A stretch of DNA of 6,900 nucleotides from an uncultured Cellvibrionales bacterium (GTDB lineage Bacteria > Pseudomonadota > Gammaproteobacteria > Pseudomonadales > UBA7434): contig CALCNB010000256.1 of assembly GCA_937897785.1 (NCBI GenBank), positions 1 to 6,900 of the forward strand, written 5' to 3'. The notes beneath the pieces were generated by a model, which saw only the letters and a program-made list of their open reading frames with translations, searched no databases and had not been told where the DNA came from. Each line of letters begins with the position of its first letter. Position 1 is the stretch's first letter. Position numbers and translations under genes: made by a program. Positions 1 to 6,900 of the stretch are shown here, one piece after another.

Positions 1-95
1 TAAACCGCCATGACTGAGGAATAATATTTTTTCAACTTCAATGGCCAGTATTTCTGCAACCTCTGAAAAACGACGCTCTGGTGACAATGTTAATA
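1..95 (-). other. PKS acyl carrier protein (ACP), N-terminal fragment
   Basis: The frame after the KR-ACP linker reads SPERRFSEVAEILAIEVEKI, which fits helix 1 of a PKS carrier protein. The window ends before the DSL motif that carries the phosphopantetheine Ser, so activity cannot be judged. A further domain after the ACP cannot be excluded. Confidence 0.65.
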
Positions 96-3000
96 ATTTT
101 TCTCTTATATCTTTTGAGTGATCAGACCCATGAAGATCATCAGAAGCATTAAAGAATCTAAATTTATTTTGCTTCGCACTGAGCAATTTTGATCGCATTG
201 CATGCCAATCAACGGCAAGGTAGCTACTGTCTTCAGCTGATTCAATTATGGCCTTTTCTAAAACACTTATCACCGTCGAAGAGCTCAGCAACTGTGCACC
301 TAAACGCTGAGAAAAAGTTTCTTTTAACGCCGTATTGCGGGCTAAAACCCCGACATCGTCAATACCGCCCCAAGCTAAACATAAGCTGGGAAGCTGATGT
401 TGGCGTCGATAGGCTGATAATGCCTCTAAGTAGCTATTGGCTGCCACATAATTTGCCTGGCCTGGATTACCAAAAACTGTCGTGGCCGACGAGAATAGCA
501 CGAAAAAATCCAGCGTCATATTAGACGTTAAGTGATGCAACACTTCGGCACCTTTAATTTTTGGCGATAACACATCGAGTAGATTTTGACGACCCATATT
601 GTTTAGTAGCAAATCATCAAACCTAGTGGCAGCATGAATCGTTCCTCTTAATGGCGGCTGACCGACTAAAGCGGCTTCTAAATTCAAATGGGCGTCGGAA
701 TGGGTTAAATCTAATCGGAGATCAATGATATTGATCTCCGATTGTCGCAACTTGGTACAGAGATCAATGGCTGCTTGACTGATCATGCCCTGTCGACTGA
801 CGACAATAATATGTTTAGCACCTCTATCACCCAGCCACCGCACCATGGCTAAGCCCAGACCGCTGGATCCACCGGTGACCAAATAACTGGCATCAGACTT
901 GAGCGTCAATACCTGCTCGCTAACGGGGTTGGATATTAACGATGTATTAGCTTGAGGGATGACACTCAAATCAATCACGACCTTACCTATTTGCTGTGAT
1001 CGCTGCATGTATCGAAAGGCATCGACAGTCTGTCGAGCAGTGAATACTCGATGGCAAATAGGATACAAAACACCCGTGTCAAGCAAAGCAAAAACTTCAC
1101 GCATTAATGGCTGAATAAGTTCAGTTTGATGTGACATCAACTGGTCGACATCAACACCAAAATAACTAATGTTATTGCGGAAGGGCCTTAGGCCCATGGC
1201 CGTATCGGCGTAAAAATCACGCTTACCTAACTCAAGGAAACGACCAAACGGTCGCATAATACTCAGATTGCGATCAATCGCCTCCCCGGCCAAAGAATTT
1301 AGCACGACATCAACACCTTGGCCCTGAGTCAAATCATTGATTTGATCGGCAAACTGTAAACTGCGCGAATCAAAAACACGATGAGCACCTAACAGTTTAA
1401 TAAAATCTCGTTTATCTTCGGTGCCCGCCGTGGCATAAATATCAGCGCCAATATTCTTAGCAATTTGTATCGCGGCCAAACCGACGCCGCCTGCCGCACC
1501 ATGAATTAACACGCGCTCGCCGGCTCGCAATTTAGCAAGATAGACTAAGGAATAATAGGCGGTAAAAAAAACCGTTGGCACAGTTGCTGCTTCAGCATGA
1601 GACCAGTTCTTAGGTTTTTTCACCACAGCAAACGACTCAGTGACCACCTCGGAGGCAAAACTTTCTGGCGCAAAGCCAAGCACTTTATCGCCGACAGAAA
1701 AATCAGTAAGCTCGTCACCAACAGCAGTCACAACACCCGAGAACTCCATGCCGAGTGTGGGTCCTGAAAATCCATTTTCTAAGGCTTCATCAGGCAATAG
1801 ACCGGTAGCGAACATCACATCGCGAAAATTCAATCCTGCCATTACCGGTTTAATTCGCAATTGCTTAGCCGCTAAACTAGGCGCTGGCTTAGTGCGCCAG
1901 AGTAAACCATTTAATTTCCCAGAAACAGGTACGTCAAGATAAGTAATGGTATCACTTGCTTGACAAAGCTCACTCTTAGCTAAAAGTTTTAACGGCATCA
2001 ACCGATTCACAAAGCGTTTTTGTTGATGCAAAAATATCTCGGCTTCACCTTCAATGGGTCTACATAATTCTTCAAACAATAATGGCTGGCTAGATAACGC
2101 TAGGCATGAGGGCTCAATATCAATAAGCCGAATATCAATACCAGAAAGCTCATTCATCGCAACCCGACCCATGCCCCAAACTACCGCATCAGAGGGATTT
2201 TTGACTGTTGAGACAAAACATACAGAGGAGTCACCCATCACCCCCTGTGACTGCTGAGTTATGAGGTCTAATGCAAACTGCCGCTCGGCAGGCAATGTTT
2301 GCAAATATTGTAATAAGTTGCGTAAAAAATCCGCCCGATGGCAGGCATGCTGAGAACTGACGCCATCATTGCTAGAATAAGTTGCATCAATGATGCGGCT
2401 GGGATGAACCGCTTGCGAGTCAAAAAACAATGCTAAGTCATCGACATTAACGGTCTCACATTCAACAATTGTTAGCTCAATTGCTTGCGCTACTGGGTCA
2501 GTTAGGCGGAGCTGTTGCCACCATTCATGCCACTGCGCTGATTGCGCTTGACCCACCATGACCAGCCAAACTTCTCGCGCCATATCCGCGACTGTTTGCT
2601 TAGACTCTTGGGCAGATTCTAATAAACTCTCAGACCCCTCCTCTAATGACTCGGCAATATTCAATGGTTCATCGACAAGAGCGTGACTACCTGACTGAAC
2701 ACTTGCCTGACAAAACAGTAAATAACCACTGGTCTGCTGTAGATCAGAAAATTGATGCATCAACTCAGAATGATAGCCATTATTGAGCAGATGTTGCCGC
2801 AATGCAGCAGCCGGAATCAAAGCTGACTGTGCTGTACTGTTAGTTGTCAACCACCAATCCAGAGACGCGCCAAAAACAAAATCACTAATACGACTAGGTG
2901 ACTGCTCAACCAATAATAGTAAACCATTAGGCTTTAACCATTTTTTTAATTGCGTCAAAAATATATCAGGCTGTTGATGCTTGCTGATAAAGTGGTTGAG

Positions 3001-6000
3001 AATAATCACATCATACTGTTTAGCCGTCGGTGTAGATTGTTGCGCATCAAAATCTGAAGGCATGGTTATATAATGTGGGGTGAGGCAATTAATCTCAGCG
3101 TGTTGCTCTTCCATCTTATAAACCAATGATTGCTGACAACTAAAAAGGTCAAAGCAATCTTCATCGAGTAATTGAGGCGCAATCACTGAGGCAATATCAC
3201 TATCGCAAGCATTTAACTCTAAAATATCAATATTATTGCTGAAGTCACGCTGACCAATAATGACTTGCACGGCATTTAATGCTAGCGCTTGCAAGCCTTG
3301 CTGGGGCACAATGCCTGATAATGCCCCAGCCGAAAAATCAGCTAACTGACTGGTTAACGCTTCAGTTGCATGTTCGCCCTGCTGAACCACCAATTGAAGT
3401 GTTCGAAATCGGCTGGCAATTAAACTTAATTCTTTAGCAGCAATGGGGTAATCCTCGAGTATCAACTGCCAGATCTCTTGGTAATCTGTTTCTGATGCTC
3501 TTGGGGAAAACCTATAACCCCCACTATCTAACGTTAGAAGCTCATCCTCAATGATCATATCAATTAAGCGATCAATGTAGACACTCGGAAAATTTTTGGA
3601 TCGCGCTGCAGCCGTTAACGATGAGCGATCAAAGGTCTTATTCTGATCGTATAAGTCAGCAGCTAAATCAGCCACCACTTCAACTATTGCATAACCGATA
3701 GCCGTATTTAATAGCGGTTCAATTTCTGTAAAATAGCGATCGATCTCAAATCCTAAGGTTGTAAGATTTTGCTCTTCGGTTACCTGCTGCCACTGCTCAA
3801 CATTTTTAAAAAATAATGGCGCATTGTTAACTCGGTTAGATAGCATGGCCTGCCAGTGATAATGATCAGCTTTAACCAGCGTGTCGATCGTCGGCATCAT
3901 TTTAAAACGGCATTGCTGCAGTAAGACTTGCGGATTGCCAAATTCATTACATAGGGCAAAATCAACCACTAATGAACGAACCCCTACACCTCGGATAACC
4001 GCATTGATCATCGTCACTTGGTCGTGACCGAAATACTGAATGCGGCCCATTCCAATCGGTAAATACGCATTTTGCTGTGCATCGACTGAAGATGTGCCCG
4101 TCGCAACCAGTGCACCGACCAATTGAAAACAGCCATCTAACACCACAGGGTGAAGGATATGTTGTTGACTCAGTAAGGCGTCCTCATCAACCACGATCGC
4201 TTGATTGTCACCGGCTGCACCAGATCGCCTAAAAGGATCGGCAAGCAAGCTTGCATGCACAACCCCTTGACGGCACCAAAGCCGGTCAATGGTTTGAAAT
4301 TTTTCGCCATACTGCAAGCCCATGACAGATAAGCGACGGTAATAGTCACTGCTGTTGATCTCGGTGAAAAGGCCTTTGATCGGTAAATCTTGATTTAACA
4401 GTGGGTGGTGCTGCCAAAAGGCATCAGTTGCTTGATTTGCTTGCAGATCATGAAGCGTCGAATCACTTGACTGCTCGGTATGAGTTAACTGCCCCACACA
4501 ATGCAGTAACCACGAGTCATCGGATAAACGCAAACGACTTTTAATCATTAATTTACGCCGCGCTAAATCAAGCTCTAAGCGGACTGTCCGCTGATCATCA
4601 GCATGCAATACCAATGGCACTAAAATAGCGAGATTAGTCACATCAAAAAACTGAATCTGAAACCAGTCTCGACAACAAGCAAAGGCCATTTCGACAAAAG
4701 CTGCGCCCGGCAATACGACCACTTGATCGACAACATGATCGGCTAGATAAGGTAACTTGAGACTATCAAGCGTTTGTTCCCATACCGGCAAGCTGGAGTT
4801 GATGCGCTGACCCAGTAGAGGATGGACCTGTCGGCGATCGACCACACTGGTACCGTCTACTGTGGATTGATACCAGTGCCGCTGACGCTGCCAAGGGTAA
4901 TTCGGTAACATCGTAGCCTGAGCAAACGGCGAAACAATCTCACTAAATTGGACATCGGCGCCGGCTAAAAAGGCCTTTATCTGAGTTAACTTAATCGCCT
5001 CGCTGTCATCAACACGGTCGCTTAAGGTTTCAATCACTAAGCCATTCTGACTACGATGCGCCAAACCCGCTTGAATGTAGCGTCGCAATATTGGCTTAGC
5101 GCCAATTTCGATGAATATGCGACCGCCTTTGTTGACGGCATTATCGATCGCCTCAGCAAATAACACGCGTTGACGAATGTTACGCCACCAATATTCAGCA
5201 TCGAGTAACTGCTGACTGCTATCGAGATCATCGATAGTGCTAATAAACTGCTGACTGATTTTCGGTTTTATATCCGCAAGCGCACTGATCAAGTGGCCAT
5301 ACAACGGATCCATAAAGCGACTATGAAAAGCATAATCAAGATCCAACAGTCGGTAAAAAATGCTGTCTTGCTGGCAGGCTTGTTCTATCTTTGACAAATC
5401 AGCCAAGGTGCCGGCCAAGGTGACTGAGTCGATGCTATTGTGACAGGCGATTTCAATCAAACTACCAAGATTTAGTCGTTCAAGTAACGCCTTGGCACCG
5501 CTTAAAGAAAGATTCACAGCCGCCATACGGCCCGTTCCGCGGGTCAAGGCTTGAGCGCGGCTACGCACCACAATCACCGTGATAGCATCCTTTAAGCTCA
5601 GCGACCCCGATGCCCAAGCAGCGGCGATTTCGCCCACACTGTGACCAAGAAAATAATCGGCTTTAACGCCTTTTGCATTCAGCCATTGCGTCATCGCTAC
5701 TTGAATCGCAAACAACAACGGCTGGGCGTAATCAGTCAAATGCATATTGCTTTGATCGCCAGGCAGTTGCAACTGCGCGACAATAGAAAAATCTAGCTGG
5801 GATTCAAATGCAGTGTCTAATTGATGAATATAATTCCTAAATAGCACGTCACATTCATACAGACGAGTTGCCATCCCCTGCCATTGACAGCCGTTTCCAG
5901 AGTAAACCATGACCACTGGCGCTTTTGCCACTGTCGATGGCACTAAACGCTGTCCTCGGCAACTGAATTCATCTCGCTGACCATTAGCAGCCGCGTGCAA

Positions 6001-6189
6001 ACTTTTTTCGATGGATTCAGCCGTGGGTGCATCGATCAATAAGCCGTATTTTAAACGACTTTGCTTGTGCATTGCTTGACTGGCGATAGCGGCGTAACGT
6101 TGAGGATGCGCATGAATTAAGCTGGCATATCGCTTCGCCAAGTCCGCCAGCGCCAACTCACTGTTGGCGGTTAAATACAGCGGCGGCAT
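1..6189 (-). CDS. Highly reducing type I polyketide synthase, partial at both ends (AT-DH-psiMT-psiKR-ER-KR-ACP)
   Basis: This is a cytosolic multidomain megasynthase that extends an acyl chain with malonyl-CoA units and reduces the beta-carbon. The frame has 2063 codons and no stop. Domains in order, by residue counted from 6189, are: KS-AT linker (1-85), AT (about 90-405), DH (about 455-780), degenerate methyltransferase (about 800-1155), structural KR half (about 1160-1400), ER (about 1420-1740), KR (about 1765-1965) and the start of an ACP (about 2030 on). Active-site motifs of AT, DH, ER and KR are readable; the methyltransferase looks dead. The order matches highly reducing iterative PKSs. 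The family normally starts with a ketosynthase of about 430 residues, which is missing here because homology stops at the junction near 6190. The ATG codons at 6189 and 6210 are therefore not credible starts. The C-terminus leaves the window inside the ACP. The product is unknown; a fully reduced polyketide or fatty-acid-like chain is an inference. Confidence 0.95.
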   Translation of the reverse strand, partial: MPPLYLTANSELALADLAKRYASLIHAHPQRYAAIASQAMHKQSRLKYGLLIDAPTAESIEKSLHAAANGQRDEFSCRGQRLVPSTVAKAPVVMVYSGNGCQWQGMATRLYECDVLFRNYIHQLDTAFESQLDFSIVAQLQLPGDQSNMHLTDYAQPLLFAIQVAMTQWLNAKGVKADYFLGHSVGEIAAAWASGSLSLKDAITVIVVRSRAQALTRGTGRMAAVNLSLSGAKALLERLNLGSLIEIACHNSIDSVTLAGTLADLSKIEQACQQDSIFYRLLDLDYAFHSRFMDPLYGHLISALADIKPKISQQFISTIDDLDSSQQLLDAEYWWRNIRQRVLFAEAIDNAVNKGGRIFIEIGAKPILRRYIQAGLAHRSQNGLVIETLSDRVDDSEAIKLTQIKAFLAGADVQFSEIVSPFAQATMLPNYPWQRQRHWYQSTVDGTSVVDRRQVHPLLGQRINSSLPVWEQTLDSLKLPYLADHVVDQVVVLPGAAFVEMAFACCRDWFQIQFFDVTNLAILVPLVLHADDQRTVRLELDLARRKLMIKSRLRLSDDSWLLHCVGQLTHTEQSSDSTLHDLQANQATDAFWQHHPLLNQDLPIKGLFTEINSSDYYRRLSVMGLQYGEKFQTIDRLWCRQGVVHASLLADPFRRSGAAGDNQAIVVDEDALLSQQHILHPVVLDGCFQLVGALVATGTSSVDAQQNAYLPIGMGRIQYFGHDQVTMINAVIRGVGVRSLVVDFALCNEFGNPQVLLQQCRFKMMPTIDTLVKADHYHWQAMLSNRVNNAPLFFKNVEQWQQVTEEQNLTTLGFEIDRYFTEIEPLLNTAIGYAIVEVVADLAADLYDQNKTFDRSSLTAAARSKNFPSVYIDRLIDMIIEDELLTLDSGGYRFSPRASETDYQEIWQLILEDYPIAAKELSLIASRFRTLQLVVQQGEHATEALTSQLADFSAGALSGIVPQQGLQALALNAVQVIIGQRDFSNNIDILELNACDSDIASVIAPQLLDEDCFDLFSCQQSLVYKMEEQHAEINCLTPHYITMPSDFDAQQSTPTAKQYDVIILNHFISKHQQPDIFLTQLKKWLKPNGLLLLVEQSPSRISDFVFGASLDWWLTTNSTAQSALIPAAALRQHLLNNGYHSELMHQFSDLQQTSGYLLFCQASVQSGSHALVDEPLNIAESLEEGSESLLESAQESKQTVADMAREVWLVMVGQAQSAQWHEWWQQLRLTDPVAQAIELTIVECETVNVDDLALFFDSQAVHPSRIIDATYSSNDGVSSQHACHRADFLRNLLQYLQTLPAERQFALDLITQQSQGVMGDSSVCFVSTVKNPSDAVVWGMGRVAMNELSGIDIRLIDIEPSCLALSSQPLLFEELCRPIEGEAEIFLHQQKRFVNRLMPLKLLAKSELCQASDTITYLDVPVSGKLNGLLWRTKPAPSLAAKQLRIKPVMAGLNFRDVMFATGLLPDEALENGFSGPTLGMEFSGVVTAVGDELTDFSVGDKVLGFAPESFASEVVTESFAVVKKPKNWSHAEAATVPTVFFTAYYSLVYLAKLRAGERVLIHGAAGGVGLAAIQIAKNIGADIYATAGTEDKRDFIKLLGAHRVFDSRSLQFADQINDLTQGQGVDVVLNSLAGEAIDRNLSIMRPFGRFLELGKRDFYADTAMGLRPFRNNISYFGVDVDQLMSHQTELIQPLMREVFALLDTGVLYPICHRVFTARQTVDAFRYMQRSQQIGKVVIDLSVIPQANTSLISNPVSEQVLTLKSDASYLVTGGSSGLGLAMVRWLGDRGAKHIIVVSRQGMISQAAIDLCTKLRQSEINIIDLRLDLTHSDAHLNLEAALVGQPPLRGTIHAATRFDDLLLNNMGRQNLLDVLSPKIKGAEVLHHLTSNMTLDFFVLFSSATTVFGNPGQANYVAANSYLEALSAYRRQHQLPSLCLAWGGIDDVGVLARNTALKETFSQRLGAQLLSSSTVISVLEKAIIESAEDSSYLAVDWHAMRSKLLSAKQNKFRFFNASDDLHGSDHSKDIREKLLTLSPERRFSEVAEILAIEVEKILFLSHGGL
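290..895 (-). other. PKS ketoreductase (KR) catalytic domain, B-type-like
   Basis: This domain reduces the beta-keto group with NADPH. The Rossmann motif VTGGSSGLGLA is at 847-879. The catalytic set is complete: Lys in SPKIKGAE at 559-561, Ser in LFSSAT at 487-492, Tyr at 448-450 and Asn at 436-438 in NYVAAN. The LDD signature appears as FDD at 613-621. Its second Asp is the residue associated with B-type KRs, which give D-hydroxyl products. Stereochemistry is therefore predicted B-type, with moderate certainty. Confidence 0.92.
960..1935 (-). other. PKS enoylreductase (ER) domain
   Basis: This is an NADPH-dependent reductase of the medium-chain type, which reduces the enoyl-ACP double bond. 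The substrate-side motif LNFRDVMFATG is at 1801-1833. The dinucleotide-binding motif GAAGGVGLAA is at 1471-1500. The C-terminal FRYMQRSQQIGKVV sits in row 961-1020. The Tyr found a few residues after the LNFRDV motif in many actinobacterial ERs (GMYPG) is replaced by Leu (GLLPD). The domain appears complete and functional. Confidence 0.93.
2000..2720 (-). other. Structural KR subdomain (psi-KR) preceding ER
   Basis: In fully reducing PKS modules the N-terminal, non-catalytic half of the KR lies upstream of the ER. The marker here is AVVWGMGRV at 2161-2187, matching the usual GLWGLGR(V/A) signature. The N-terminal part, about 2570-2700, is an acidic, Ser/Glu/Gln-rich stretch that looks like a flexible linker. 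No nucleotide-binding motif is expected in this half and none is seen. Confidence 0.7.
2725..3790 (-). other. Degenerate C-methyltransferase domain (psi-MT), probably inactive
   Basis: The segment sits between DH and ER, where reducing PKSs carry a SAM-dependent C-methyltransferase. The fold is recognisable from IDILEL at 3211-3228, YDVII at 3001-3015, LKPNGLLLLVE at 2905-2937 and the following WW-containing helix. The glycine-rich SAM motif I (usually like LEIGAGTGG) reads LELNACDSD at 3196-3222, with no glycine. The expected NVLH-type motif reads LNHFIS, without the His that normally acts in catalysis. I infer that it neither binds SAM nor methylates, and serves as scaffold. Confidence 0.75.
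3860..4826 (-). other. PKS dehydratase (DH) domain, double hotdog
   Basis: This domain removes water from the beta-hydroxyacyl-ACP. It opens with HPLLG at 4810-4824. The catalytic His is at 4735-4737 in DHVVDQVVVLP, and the catalytic Asp is at 4135-4137 in LDGCFQ. The supporting YGEKFQ motif, matching the family YGxxF, lies in row 4261-4320. The HxxxGxxxxP motif is kept except that Gly is replaced by Gln. Both catalytic residues are present, so activity is likely. Confidence 0.88.
4960..5920 (-). other. PKS acyltransferase (AT) domain, probably malonyl-CoA specific
   Basis: This domain loads the extender unit onto the ACP. The nucleophile motif GHSVGE lies at 5629-5646, with the catalytic Ser at 5638-5640. 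The catalytic His is in DYAFHS, at 5323-5325. Val in GHSVGE and Phe before the His are the pattern usually linked to malonyl rather than methylmalonyl selection. The N-terminal oxyanion motif reads GNGCQ where GQGSQ is usual. The domain is followed by the typical post-AT linker LPNYPWQRQRHW at 4873-4908. The domain looks intact and active. Confidence 0.92.
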
Positions 6190-6199
6190 CGCCAAATCA
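6181..6199. other. Breakpoint between PKS DNA and dehydrogenase DNA
   Basis: On the minus strand PKS similarity (PPLYLTANSELAL, typical of the KS-AT linker) stops at about 6181-6186. On the plus strand dehydrogenase similarity begins at about 6185-6206 (AAGMMTLDPLE). Both genes are truncated at the same point and base composition rises sharply to the right. No inverted repeats, target duplication or recombinase gene is visible. The site is either an assembly or library chimera or a recombination scar; the sequence alone does not decide. Confidence 0.8.
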
Positions 6200-6592
6200 G
6201 CCGCTGGCATGATGACGCTTGACCCGCTGGAATGCGGCGACCGGGGTGCCATGGTGAACACGGCGTCCGTTGCCGCCGAAGACGGGCAAATCGGGCAGGC
6301 TGCATATTCGGCATCCAAAGGCGGTGTGGTCGGTATGACCCTGCCCATCGCGCGCGACCTGTCGCGTGAGGGCATTCGCGTCAACACGATTTTGCCGGGC
6401 ATTTTCAACACGCCTCTGCTGGCCGCAGCGCCAGACGCTGTGAAGCAGGCGCTGGGCGCGCAAGTTCCCTATCCGTCGCGCCTCGGCAGCCCGGAAGAAT
6501 ATGCCAAACTCGCCACAACCATGTGCGAGGTGAATTATTTTAACGGTGAAGATGTGCGCCTTGATGGTGCCATCCGCATGGCACCGCGCTAG
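6187..6592 (+). CDS. Short-chain dehydrogenase (HSD10 / 3-hydroxyacyl-CoA dehydrogenase type), 5'-truncated
   Basis: This is the C-terminal portion, about 130 of the usual 250-260 residues, of an NAD(P)-dependent short-chain dehydrogenase. It holds the catalytic Ser in NTASVAA (6266-6268) and the YSASK motif, with Tyr at 6305-6307 and Lys at 6317-6319. The post-catalytic ILPGIFNTPLL loop follows. The C-terminus RLDGAIRMAPR is characteristic of type-2 / HSD10-like 3-hydroxyacyl-CoA dehydrogenases, which oxidise 3-hydroxyacyl-CoA in fatty-acid or branched amino-acid breakdown. The Rossmann TGxxxGxG motif and cofactor-binding half are missing. The in-frame ATG at 6164 lies in PKS DNA on the other strand and is not a real start. 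As it stands the fragment could not bind cofactor. The stop is TAG at 6590-6592. A convergent gene follows after 27 bases. The exact substrate is uncertain. Confidence 0.88.
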
Positions 6593-6619
6593 GTACAAAC
6601 TCGACATAACGGGGCGAGG
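6593..6619. other. Short convergent intergenic gap
   Basis: These 27 bases separate the stop codons of the convergent dehydrogenase and DUF4864-like genes. I see only a weak 4-base CTCG/CGAG pairing and no T-run, so I do not call a terminator. Confidence 0.5.
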
Positions 6620-6900
6620 CTAGATGTCCAACTGCGCCGTTTCGACCAAATGACAGCCGGCGATCTTCCAAGATCCGTCCGGCTGTTTTTGCATGATGTA
6701 GCGCGCTTGCGTGTTGCGTCCGCGACGGTCGGTTATATCGACCCGCTGAACGCGCGTTTCGGGCGTGTTGTGCACGGCGCGGGCGGGATTTGGAAACACC
6801 AGTTTATGCGCCGTATGGACGGGTCGATAATGCGCTTTGACCATGGCAACAAAAACTTCCGGTCCGACAAACTGTGCCTGAATATCGGGTGCGGCAAGCG
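6620..6900 (-). CDS. DUF4864-like protein, 5' end beyond the window
   Basis: The frame is open from the right edge to a TAG stop at 6620-6622 and shows 92 residues of the C-terminal part. The visible sequence runs LAAPDIQAQFVGPEVFVAMV, then a YRPV segment, then a strand-rich region ending QKQPDGSWKIAGCHLV. From memory, this spacing and the DGSWKIAGC ending fit the DUF4864 family, small NTF2-like-looking proteins common in alphaproteobacteria. Their function is not established. The Met at 6844 is internal, because family-like sequence continues upstream of it. Any N-terminal signal or membrane segment lies outside the window. It converges on the dehydrogenase, and its GC-rich codon use matches that gene and not the PKS. 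Family assignment is moderate; no role is claimed. Confidence 0.75.
   Translation of the reverse strand, partial: LAAPDIQAQFVGPEVFVAMVKAHYRPVHTAHKLVFPNPARAVHNTPETRVQRVDITDRRGRNTQARYIMQKQPDGSWKIAGCHLVETAQLDI

Noticed and set aside
189..2977. Several plus-strand open frames of 64-111 codons within 189-524, 1640-1942, 2054-2257 and 2783-2977
   Set aside because: They lie antisense to PKS codons that encode clear domain motifs and show no recognisable protein features.
5037..5231. Minus-strand 64-codon frame
   Set aside because: It is out of frame with the AT domain, which continues unbroken through this stretch.
1..6189. Cyanobacterial origin suggested by frequent CGATCG-like words
   Set aside because: I did not find the full GCGATCGC octamer in the places checked, so there is no HIP1 enrichment to support it.
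6187..6210. A naturally KS-less PKS starting at the ATG at 6189 or 6210
   Set aside because: No ribosome-binding site is evident, the upstream DNA is another gene's coding sequence on the other strand, and the KS-AT linker is itself cut short.
6150..6250. Insertion sequence or integron site at the join
   Set aside because: No inverted repeats, direct target duplication or recombinase coding sequence can be seen.
6197..6607. Minus-strand 136-codon frame opposite the dehydrogenase
   Set aside because: It is antisense to a coding region with SDR catalytic motifs; high GC makes such shadow frames common.
6593..6619. Bidirectional terminator between the convergent genes
   Set aside because: Only a 4-base pairing and no T-tract are present.

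Overview
The window joins two unlike pieces of DNA at about position 6181-6199.

Positions 1 to about 6189 are one uninterrupted minus-strand reading frame of 2063 codons. I translated it from end to end and found no stop and no frameshift. It encodes most of a large modular type I polyketide synthase. In protein order it holds the KS-AT linker, an acyltransferase (AT), a dehydratase (DH), a methyltransferase-like domain that has lost its SAM-binding motif, a structural half-KR, an enoylreductase (ER), a ketoreductase (KR) and the first helix of an acyl carrier protein (ACP). This is the domain order of highly reducing iterative PKSs (KS-AT-DH-MT-ER-KR-ACP). The frame runs off the left edge inside the ACP. 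The ketosynthase that should precede the AT is absent, because recognisable PKS sequence ends at about 6185. The DNA is AT-leaning with a Gln- and His-rich protein and no sign of introns. This suggests a bacterium, perhaps a gammaproteobacterium, but the assignment is weak.

From about 6190 to 6900 the base composition becomes visibly GC-rich and the genes change. First comes the C-terminal part of a plus-strand short-chain dehydrogenase (HSD10 / 3-hydroxyacyl-CoA dehydrogenase type). It is cut at its 5' end exactly where the PKS is cut. A convergent minus-strand gene follows, resembling the DUF4864 family, and runs off the right edge. These genes look alphaproteobacterial in style.

Two unrelated genes on opposite strands are both beheaded at one point, with a step in composition. 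The simplest explanation is a chimeric assembly join. A real recombination breakpoint is the alternative. I see no transposase, terminal repeats, RNA gene, CRISPR array or convincing promoter. The two sides should not be read as one functional locus. Within the left piece, the predicted job is full reduction of each malonyl-derived extension (KR, then DH, then ER), giving a fatty-acid-like saturated chain on the ACP, probably without C-methylation.
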